NCBI GenBank assembly: GCA_030267565.1
Contig: BRXU01000006.1
Location: 2,096,001 to 2,160,000, forward strand
Direction of reading: 5' to 3'
DNA: 64,000 bases
Origin: Pleodorina starrii
Taxonomy: Eukaryota > Chlorophyta > Chlorophyceae > Chlamydomonadales > Volvocaceae
Each line of letters begins with the position of its first letter. The first letter of the stretch is position 1. Position numbers and translations under genes: made by a program. The notes under the pieces are model-generated. The model was not told the DNA's origin. It was given only the letters and a program-made list of their open reading frames with translations, and did no database searches. Positions 49,001 through 56,590 of this stretch are shown here, piece after piece.

Positions 49001-52000
49001 TCCAAATGCCAGAATGGTGATGATGACGTCGTGGCAGTCAGGAAGGGGATGAGGATAGGGTTGAGTTCGAAGCCCAAGAAACCAAGAGAGGGAACAACAA
49101 GGGGGGGGATGAGCGCGGCGCGTTCGTGCGGGGCGGGGCAGGGAAGCCCTGCCTGGCATGGATGGGGGCCAGGGTGTACCCAAGTCTGCACGTGTGTTTG
49201 TGCGGAAAAAGGTGAGGTCGCAAGACCGCTGAGGTCGCAAGACCGGAACCTCGGTCATATCGACTCAGCGTGCCTGGATTACAGATATGTAACCCAGACA
49301 TGTTGAGCCGATACATGGCCGAGGCACACGTAGGCAAGCAGGGCCGCCCCCCCGCGTTGGCAGCTCGGGTGGGCGCCAACAGACCCTCCGCCCTAGCCAT
49401 CAACATCACACCGGCATTGCCATCCCGACTCAATCTGCGGTAGCCCTCAATGTGCCACATCCACCATGTCCCTCGGCGCCGCTACAGGACACTCACTGGC
49501 GGTTGTGTCCGTCGCCCAGCAACGCCGGCGGCACCACATGTCGTACGACGGACCACAGGAAGGCCGCCACGCGCGGGGCGGGCACGCAGCACGGCAGCAG
49601 CGAGCCGCCAGGGGTTCCGGCGGCAGGCCCGGTGCCGCCACCTCCGCTGCCAGCGGCATCCGCCCTCGGCGCCGGCTGCCCCTCACCGCCGCCGTCACTA
49701 GCACCGCTGCCGCCGCCGCCGGCAGTGTCTTGGGCACCTGGACCCGCCTCGGACCCGCCGGCGCCTCCGCTGCCCTGCGATTCATCCCCGCCGCCGGCCC
49801 TCCTCCCGCCACGCCGCCTCGCGGACTGCGAACTGCGATGCGTTGCGCTGGCGGCAACACCACCGCCACCGCAGTCGCCGCTGCTGGTAGTGAGCTCCGC
49901 GATAGCCCTCTCGAGGGCCGATTGGCGGTTCAAGCCGGCCGCGCCCTGCTGCTGCTGCTGCTGCTGCGATTGGCTCCCTGCTGGCTCCATGCCCCGGGGC
50001 CCCGGCTGCTGCTGAGGCTTCTGCGATTGCTGCCGCTGCGCCTCGTCCCCGCGACGGTCGGCGGACGCGGCTGGGGATGACGCCCTGTTGCCATCGCCTC
50101 CGTCGCCGCCGCTTCTGCCGCGGCCCTGCGACACTAGCGGTGCCACCGCTGCCCACGCCGGTGCCTGCCGCTCCATGTGCGGGACCACAGCCGGCCCGCC
50201 AGTCCTGGCTGTTAGGCTGGGCGGCAGGAGCTGCGTTATGGGAAGCGGTCCGGACGGTGTGAAGCCTGGTGGGAGGGAGCCTCCCGGATTGTCGCCTCCC
50301 GTGCCGCAGCAGGCATCGTGGCCGCCCGGCAGCGGCGCCGATGCCCCGGGGATCAGAGGCAGAGGGCGTTGCGCCGCTGCGACGAGGCCCTCCGCAGGCT
50401 GTACTGTCCGCACCCCAGGGCCGTCGTCATCCGCGCCGGCTGGTGCAGCGGCTGCGGCTGTCGCGGCCGCGTATGGCTGGGCTTGGGGTTGAGGCTGGGG
50501 TTGGGATTGGCCGCGGGCGCTTCCCTCCTGCTGCTGGTGTTGTCGTTGTTGTTGCTGCTGGTGTTGTTCCCGGGATTGGGTGTGACGCTGCCGCCGCTGC
50601 AGCGCCGGCGGCAGGGGGCAGTGGTGTTCCAGGAGCAGTCCGAAGTGACAGCGCTTGGCCCGGGCTGCAAAGGCGGGAAGGGCAGCGGAGGCAGGCTGGT
50701 GGGACTGGACTGGACTGGCAGGGAAAAACCCCCTACGGAAGCCAGGGAAATGATGACCGGGCATGGGAGTGGGCAGTCGGGAGGCTGTAAAGAGGCCGAA
50801 TTCGCGACCCTAACCAACACACACGGCAAAAGGTTTTACGCGTTTGCCGTGTCGCGGAAGCGCGGCGTCGATGGAGCGCCCTTCCGCCTTTCGCGGCACC
50901 TACCCAGCAACTGCCGCAGCAGCTGCAGCAGCTTCGCGTGGCGGCGCACTTCACTGCGCCGCAGCGGCGGCAGATTGGGCCGCAGGTGGCCCGGCGTCAC
51001 GACGGGCACCGCAGCGGCTGCGCCCATGCCGGCTGCGCCGGCCGCGGCCGCAGCGGGTCCGCCACCCGCCGCGGAGCCTGCGGCCTGGGTCCCGAGACCA
51101 CCGCCGCCGACTCTGGCATGTTGCGTGATGTAGGGCCCAGATGCCCGGCGGGCCTCATGCGTCGTGCCAGCGACGCCGCCCGCAGCACCCAACGAAGTTC
51201 GCACGGGCAGGGACAGCTGTTGCTGCTGTTGCGGCGGAGGCGGTCCGGGTTGTTGTTGCTGTCGCTGCTGGGGCTGCGGCGGGGGCGGGGCCTGCATGAA
51301 AATGTGCGCGAACAAGCGGTGGTGCGGGCGGGGACCCGACTGGAGCGTTCGGAGCATGTCTGCAGCCAGGGCAAGAGGGGCAAGAGGGCCAAGCGGGGCG
51401 GGAAGAATAAGCCCGGAAGGGCGGGGGAGCATATTGAAATTACCGACATACTGAAACCCCGCCAAAGTCGAGCCAGGACAGACTGCCAGAAGCGATTGAC
51501 TGGTTGACTGCTGTTGTCAACAAGCCTGTGCGGTCGGTACTACCGCACAGGACCCACACCGTGCTCATGAAGCCCCGCGGGGTGCATGCACGCACGTTCA
51601 CCCGCCACGTTTACGCGCCTTAGCCTGTCTTAGCCTGTCCCGGCTCTACGGAGCGCGCTAGTCACCGGAGCCACCCTGGACCCTCCAGCCTCCCCCCACG
51701 TGACGACGCAACCGCCCAGCCCCAGCCCCAGCCACCCCCCGCTCACGCTTTCCCGGCAGTCCGGACCGCCGTCCAAAAGTGGGGCAGTAGAAGATGTGGG
51801 CGCGCGGAATGCGCTGCTGGCTGGGCGCCACCCATCCCGCCGGGTGTGGGCTGCGGCGATGATGGACGGCGGCGGGGGGCGAAGCGGCACCGGCCCCCCC
51901 GCCGGCGCCAGGCGCGGCAGCGGTGCCGGTGACGGCTGCAGCGGCGCCGGCGGTTGCGCAGGGCGCGTGGGCTCGCTCGTCGAGCCCTGCCGCCGCCGTC

Positions 52001-55000
52001 GTCGTCGCGGCCACCGGGGCGGTCGATGTTGATGCTACAGGGACGGAGGGCGCTGCTGCCGTTGCGGCCGGCGCCGGCGCCGGCCCCTGCCCCTGCCCCG
52101 CCTGGGCTGGCACAGCCTTGACGCAGCTGTCGGTGCCGGCACCGACGCTGACCTGCGCTGTCGCTGCTGCTGTTGCGACTGAAAGGATCCCGCGAGCTGC
52201 ATCTGCATTGTCTACTGTTGCCGCTGCTGGGTTCGCGGCGCCGCCTGTCGCTTGCGTCCCCTCTCTTGCCCGCCGCCTCCTGCGCCTTCCGCCGCGCCGT
52301 CGCATCGGCTTGACTGCGCCCGCAGCCGCCCGCGCGCCAGACGCCGCCTCGCACTCCTCCATGTCCTCTTCCGCATCCGTCTGACCCACACCCGGGTCGC
52401 ATCCATGCTCGCCCCCCGGCGCTGCGCGCCTCGACGTCGCGTCTGCGTCGACGTCGTCCGCGGCGCGCTCGTCCGTGTCGTACAGCTCCAGCAGCCGTAT
52501 GCCGTACTTCTTCTGGTGAGGCGGCGTGCTGTCCGGCATGTCGTACGTGAAGTCCCACACCGGCCAGGGGCTCCGGCAGAGCACCTGACGGAGCCAGATG
52601 GGGGAGCCAGCGAGGTGGGTTGGGGCCTGCTGCTGGGATACCGGTAAGTAACCTGCCTCCGTCGTTTTCGGCCGGACACGGAACACAGCGCGAGCATGGA
52701 AAACGCGTGGTGCGGGAGGAAGACAGGCGCGAGGAACCAGTATGCTGTGGGGGGTCAGGGTGCCAGAGTGAGGATCAATAAGCGCGGTAGCTAAAATCAA
52801 ACACAAGCGAGTATGTGTTTAGCGTGCTTGCGTGCCAGAATGCCTGGTTGCGTAATAGGATTCTGGCCCCGGGCACCGGGGGAATGGGGGAGCCACGCAC
52901 AACACGGGGAAGCCGACCCAGGAGCTACGGGAAGCAGCTCGGGGCAACGCAAGCGGCTTTTTGAGGCGCGAACTACCGGACCCCGGCCCCGCCTGCCAGA
53001 CGGGCCCTGCCGTACATGCCTGCGACGCGGGGGCGTCCAAAGTGTTGAATGATACCACGTCCCACTCCGCGCCCGAATCGGCCGACCCCGCGCCGGGCCC
53101 CTCCGCTAGCGCCATCGCTGCCTCCACCGCCGCCGCTGCTGCTGCTGCTGCCGCTGATCCATCCTCCTCGCCTCCTGCTCCTACTCCGGCGGCCGCCTCT
53201 GCGGCGGCGGCCGCGCGCTGCCTAGCCGCCTTGCGCCGTTGCCATGCGCGAGGCCTCTTGCAGGCAGAAACCTGCCGGCCCTCCGCTCCCGGAGCAGCGT
53301 CCGCGGCCGGCTCCGCAGCCCCGCCTACATCACCGCCGGCGGTCGCCTCCGCCGCCTTGTTGTCACCCGCCGCGCCACCCTCCGTTTGGCCCACGTAGGC
53401 TGTGCCATCCGCACTGCCTGCGTTGCCATCACGTGCAGCCCCGCGCGCGACAACGGCGGCGCCACCGGCGGCATCACCTCCAGCTCCGGCCGCTGTCCCA
53501 GCTCTGGCCTCCGCACCTGCTTGCCCATCCTGCTGCTGCTCTCGCGACTGCTGCTGCTGCTGTTGCTCCTGCGCCTGTAAGCCGGGTCGCTGCCCCTGCT
53601 GCGGCTGCTGCAGGCCGTCCTGCTGCCGGCTGCCCTGCCGCTGGGCCGGCGGCTGTTGCTGCTGTTGCTGCTGCTGCTGTTTGCGCTGCTGCATGAGCTC
53701 CTGCGCCTCCTGCAGTGCGGCTGCGAACCACGAGTAACGCCGCAGCGGCAGCGGCTGCGGCTGTGGCGGTTGTAGCCCAGAGGGCTGCTGCTGCTGCTGC
53801 TGTTGTTGTGGCGGCTCGGGACGCGGCTGAGCCTGTGGGGCGGCGGCTCCGGTGGGTGCGGTGGTCGAGCCCGCCTTGGCGAACGCCTGGTACCGCTCCC
53901 GGGCGATCTGCGGTCGAGTGGTTGGGTTGATTTTTAATTGCAAAAAGGCCGTGGCTGGCATAGGACTGGGAATGTACTGCTGAACATCCCAAACTGCAAG
54001 CGCCATCATGCAACACGCAGTGACCCAAATGGGAACTGCATCTGACACCAATCGGCGGCTGCGACTCGTGATGCCTTTGCAGATGCGCGAATCGCTACGT
54101 TTCCTCGTAGCAGAGCGTAAGCAGATCAACGCGGCGGATCGAGCGGGCAGCCGCCGAGGCCTTGCAGCACACCTGCAATGTCCGTTGAGTCCTTGGCCCG
54201 AACACTGGGCATTTTGCGATCCCGGAGACGTCAGACGAGCATCAATCTCCCCCCGCTCCCCATAGGCTCGGAAATCCCACTCCCCACTCACGAATCCAGC
54301 CGACCCTTTTGGGGGCACTGCAGGCCGATTCGTTCCATCACCCGCCGCCCACCTCATTGATGGGACGGCCTGTGACCTGAAGGTAGTTGCCGTTGCCCAG
54401 GCCCACGAAGAGCGACCCGTGGGTCAGCAGGTGCAGCATGACCTCGTCGCCCACCCGGGCCAACAGCTGCCTCCAGGGCGCCCCCAGCAGCGCCCCGTTG
54501 GCGGTGTTGGGGCACCATTGCTCCGCGTGGGACATGCCGCGCACGTAGCCGCAGCCGCTGTTGGCCCGCCGCTGCGCGGAGGAGCACACACCGGTCGGGC
54601 GGGCACAGTTCGGTGAGTAGCGATCGGCGATCGGCGATGGGAGCCCATTGGAAGCTCCGTAGGGAAGCTTGGCTTGAAGCCCAGTTAGGTGCAAGTAAGG
54701 GCACGTGCTTGGCGATATGGCGAAAAGCAAACGGCTCTGGTGGCTCCGGCAGTGTTTGTATCTCAGGCGTCAAAATGCAGCGAGAGGCGCCACGGGCCGC
54801 TGAGGAGTTGTGTTGGGAGGCGACGTGCGCGTGATTCGGTCCCCGCGCCCGCAGCCCCGCTGCCCACGAACGCGCGCGCACGACCCAAGAGCATGCCACA
54901 CCAACCTCACGCCCTGACGTCTACAACGTCGCAGGGCCGCACCCCACCTTCCGGTACCCGCTGCGCAGCACGCTATCTGAGTTGGTGCGAACCAGCGTGT

Positions 55001-55530
55001 CAACAGCGCGGTACAGGATCTGGAAGTACAGGGTTTGGGCGAAATTGTGGAAAAACGGTGGGGAAGAGGTCAGTCGCGGTGATGGGTTAGGCCCAGTGGC
55101 ATGCTTTCGAAGCGGATGAAAACCTGAAAACCGCACGTGGGTATGGGCAGCGGCGCTCGATGGCGAGGGAGGCGACCAGCATGGTAATTGCGTTTGAAGA
55201 GGTTCAAAGAGGGCGGCACTTGAAACCCCGGCAAGTACTCGCCCGTTGGCCCCACCCAATGCCCACCTCTTCCTGGCTGCAGCTATTGAGCAGCTGTGGG
55301 GAGAATGGAGGCTGTGCCGGCAGCTGCGGGCCTCCGGAATTGCCGCACACGTAGCAGCCCAGCAGCAGGTGACGGAGCGCGGCGCCATCGTCGCTTCTGA
55401 GGAGCGACTCGTGCAGCTGCGGGCGCCCCCCGCCAGCAAGCCGTATGAGGTAGTCATACAATGTTGCCACATCACTGTACAGGCGCAGCAGCACAGTCGG
55501 TTGCTCGTGGCCGTTACCGGCACGGTGCAT
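32769..55530 (-). CDS. TERT: Telomerase reverse transcriptase (TERT), very large
   Basis: Catalytic subunit of telomerase, copying the telomerase RNA template onto chromosome ends in the nucleus. Exons in transcript order: 55267-55530, 54948-55019, 54353-54571, ~52977-53907, 51747-~52652, 50904-51359, 49497-50664, 48487-48665, 48059-48231, 47762-47839, 46792-47337, 44533-45826, 43842-44005, 42999-43118, 35657-42276, 35013-35381, 34632-34744, 33942-34051, 33380-33585, 32769-32946. Phases chain throughout, except that the exon 4/5 junction is unresolved (52584-52977). Sum about 14.2 kb, about 4,700 aa; known TERTs are roughly 1,100-1,300. TEN domain, TRBD, motifs T, 1, 2, A, B', C, D, E and the C-terminal extension follow in TERT order. 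Catalytic Asp: one in motif A (DITKAYD), two in motif C (IDDFF). The ATG at 55530 is the first after an in-frame stop and the following residues align with TEN. The excess length is low-complexity insertions between conserved blocks. Confidence 0.92.
34632..35381 (-). other. TERT: TERT exons 16-17: motifs D and E
   Basis: Exon 16 reads EDYGCTINPGKTQANFQLP, motif D (human EYGCVVNLRKTVVNFPV), then a Gly-rich insertion, then GRRYLR. Exon 17 completes WCGLLFNVATLEVQADY and SRYCGTHIRTTMSV, motif E or primer grip (human WCGLLLDTRTLEVQSDY). Motif E of this form is specific to TERT and separates it from retrotransposon reverse transcriptases. Confidence 0.92.
35853..35864. repeat. Iterated near-palindrome, TERT exon 15
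   Basis: GACCCACGGGTC, read as RPVGQ in TERT. Confidence 0.8.
38752..38763. repeat. Iterated near-palindrome, TERT exon 15
   Basis: GACCCGTGGGTC, read as DPRV in TERT. Confidence 0.8.
40654..40665. repeat. Iterated near-palindrome, TERT exon 15
   Basis: GACCCGTGGGTC, read as DPRV in TERT. A 10-bp core copy also lies at 41491-41500. Confidence 0.8.
42850..42936. repeat. (CCTCCG)n hexanucleotide array in TERT intron 14
   Basis: About 14.5 perfect copies of a 6-bp unit. On the TERT sense strand it is (GGAGGC)n, about 60 nt downstream of the exon 14 donor. Confidence 0.97.
42999..44005 (-). other. TERT: TERT exons 13-14: between motif A and motif B'
   Basis: Exon 13 (43842-44005) fills the place of the region following motif A and ends FNTVFLDK. 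Exon 14 (42999-43118) reads LLRQAVGDNLLRIGRTWYRQ then TGIAQ, corresponding to the vertebrate FLRFMCHHAVRIRGKSYVQ and QGIPQ. The intron falls inside motif B', between Gln and the following Gly. Confidence 0.82.
44533..45826 (-). other. TERT: TERT exon 12: block before motif A, insertion, motif A
   Basis: The exon begins with RRPGVLGCSVFGMDGIYRAY (human [20 protein letters not shown]). It then inserts about 340 Ala/Gly/Pro/Gln-rich residues and ends with VCADITKAYDSLLQGRLMP, motif A. The first catalytic Asp codon lies at 44627-44629. The 431 codons plus 1 nt connect in phase to exon 13. Confidence 0.88.
46186..46779. repeat. G-rich minisatellite in TERT intron 11
   Basis: About 600 bp of a ~39-bp unit, itself built from 5-bp steps (CCAAC, CCACG). 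On the TERT sense strand it is runs of TGGGTTGGGG, GTGGGT and GGCGT. It begins about 12 nt after the exon 11 donor and fills the first two thirds of the intron. The long periodic open frames it creates on both strands are artefacts. Confidence 0.95.
46792..47337 (-). other. TERT: TERT exon 11: motifs 1 and 2
   Basis: This 182-codon exon reads RLRLVPKMAGMRPIVNL, matching the fingers motifs 1/2 (LRFIPKPDGLRPIVN in vertebrates) that contact RNA and the incoming nucleotide. About 100 Gly/Ala/Pro-rich residues follow before SFKSFNNVLQNTQL, which stands for the FSVLNYE segment. The donor at 46791 (GTAGGG) opens directly into the minisatellite intron. Confidence 0.88.
47762..51359 (-). other. TERT: TERT exons 6-10: RNA-binding domain (CP, QFP and T motifs)
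   Basis: Exon 6 (50904-51359) carries AKLLQLLRQLL. Exon 7 (49497-50664) opens with RAKRCHFGLLLEHHCPLP, the counterpart of vertebrate RCPYGVLLKTHCPLR, and ends with VAAFLWSVVRHVVPPALLG (QFP-type block). Exon 8 continues with LCRLLHRFVSLRRHEHL; exon 9 has ICWVVWLLRDLAVPLLRANF and YVTESEPYKQQ; exon 10 has FYYRKPVWARLQ. The last two make up motif T. Between the blocks of exon 7 lie about 300 residues of Gln/Gly/Ala low complexity. The domain binds telomerase RNA in known TERTs. Confidence 0.85.
48686..48960. repeat. 26-bp tandem array in TERT intron 7
   Basis: About 10.5 near-perfect copies of a 26-bp unit. On the TERT sense strand each unit has a CTTAC and a pyrimidine tract, and the array stops about 20 nt before the exon 8 acceptor. 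26 is not a multiple of 3, so the array is not a coding repeat. Confidence 0.95.
51747..53907 (-). other. TERT: TERT exons 4-5: low-complexity linker and start of the TRBD region
   Basis: Exon 4 is Gln-, Ala- and Gly-rich with several poly-Gln runs. Near its end a basic stretch, KRPRAWQRRKAARQRA, resembles a nuclear localisation signal and lies where vertebrate TERT linkers also carry a basic signal. Exon 5 holds VWDFTYDMPDS, an acidic DAEEDMEE run, an Arg cluster and IFYCPTFGRRSGLPGK; the last block matches the plant-TERT IFY..GLP element that opens the RNA-binding region. The 1-nt overhang of exon 5 joins exon 6 to read GLPGKHMLRTL. The intron between the two exons could not be placed with certainty: the acceptor may be at 52652, or at 52584 if another donor is used. 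Confidence 0.6.
54353..55530 (-). other. TERT: TERT exons 1-3: TEN domain
   Basis: Exon 1 (88 codons) holds a helical start (LLRLYSDVATLYDYL) and an LLGCYVCG segment that fits the ALVAQCLVCVP region of vertebrate TERT. Exon 2 is only 24 codons (ILYRAVDTLVRTNSDSVLRS and a few more). Exon 3 carries PNTANGALLGAPWRQLL, RVGDEVMLHLLTHG and YLQVTGRPI, which line up block by block with the GQ/TEN core (PNT..L, VGDDVLVHLL, Y.V.G.P). In known TERTs this domain anchors the enzyme to telomere DNA and to recruitment factors. The three exons join in phase 0. Confidence 0.85.
54414..54425. repeat. Iterated near-palindrome, TERT exon 3
   Basis: GACCCGTGGGTC inside the conserved TEN domain, read as LTHGS, a third reading frame of the same motif. 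Confidence 0.8.
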
Positions 55531-55591
55531 CGCCTGGCCACCTGCAGGGTCGAAGTTTCATTCGGGCGTTCCTGTGCAAGCTATACGTGAT

Positions 55592-55600
55592 GTTTTATAT
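55592..55600 (-). promoter_or_regulatory. TATA-like box upstream of TERT
   Basis: The minus strand reads ATATAAAAC about 63 nt before the proposed ATG (55530). If used, transcription would start only 30-40 nt before the start codon. A match to TATA consensus only; no other promoter element was identified. Confidence 0.35.
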
Positions 55601-55710
55601 TGTGCCTCCAGCATCTTGAGAATCCGCAGGTTCATCACGGCACGGCACTTGCTCTTGCCGCGTTTCGGGTCTGACATGTGACAGCACCGAGTTATGGGTT
55701 GTCTCTTAAT

Positions 55711-55917
55711 ATGCATGCCCCGCCATTCGACAAGGAAGTAAAAGATGGAAAGAAGAGGAAACGGATACCGTTTTTTGAATTGTTGGATCCCAATGTGCTT
55801 GTATCACGTCCCGACAGCACAATTATAATAACTCTAACAAGAAAACTAATAGACTTGGCAAACGTGTTTGTGGGCATTGCAGTGATGCGCGAGTACGAAA
55901 GTGGGGATGAGGCGTAG
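55711..55917 (+). other. AT-rich patch with a small open frame, coding status doubtful
   Basis: From an ATG at 55711 a frame of 68 codons runs to TAG. It encodes a basic stretch (KDGKKRKR) followed by a hydrophobic/aliphatic half (LTRKLIDLANVFVGIAVM). Base composition is far more AT-rich than any other coding sequence here, and there is no homology I recognise. It could be a fragment of inserted foreign or organellar-type DNA, or non-coding. Confidence 0.2.
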
Positions 55918-56590
55918 GTCTGTGTCGTAGGAACTAGGGAGTCCTGTGGCCGTCTTAGGCTGAAGTCCTGTGCCGTCGCGCTTCGATCTGCTGCGGCTGA
56001 GCAGTCGGTCTGTACGGACTCATAGGTAGGTGCCGCAATCAGCGTGCCGGGGTCCCGGGGACCGGGCGTCCGGGCCTGCCCTGTGGCGTGCAAGGCGATT
56101 CCATTCTATGCGTGTTATACGCCATATTCGCAGGTAATGGCTTGCGAACAGTGGACTTTTCGGTTCGAAACCTCTCAGTTTACATCGGTGCACATCCTTC
56201 CATCCCCGCCCTAAACAAGCAATACTGGTAGGCAACATCAACTCTCCCCACCCCCCGGCTTGAGGCGCGGGGAACTAAGATGCGGCGGGGGCACGCCGGC
56301 AGCACAACGAACAACCGTGCAGTTGCTGCCAATGCTCCTAGCGGCGTATGTACATGTGGTGATGACGATGGAAAGCTGGCAACTGCTGGCAACTAACTCC
56401 AGCCATCACAAACCAATCAATAAGGCCGATCGTCTTTATTTCCTCCTAGCAAAGGCATACACAGCAGCTGAGAGCACTCCTGAGACTCAAAATAACCAGT
56501 AAGAAGTGGGACCAGTAAAAACTTAGCTGGAACTTAGCAAAACGCAATACAGCCGCAGTACGAACATCGACCAACGAAAGCGCCCCTTGG

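Noticed and set aside
48422..49258. Ser/Pro/Leu/Tyr-rich repeat protein over the 26-bp array (minus strand)
   Set aside because: The unit length is not a multiple of three, so every frame cycles through the same peptides. The region is bounded by a clean donor (49496) and acceptor (48666) that join TERT exons in phase.
32769..55530. Retrotransposon (LINE or Penelope) reverse transcriptase instead of TERT
   Set aside because: TEN-type N-terminus, CP/QFP/T motifs, WCGLLFN..TLEVQ motif E and a TERT C-terminal extension are present in order, with about 19 introns. There is no endonuclease or RNase H domain.
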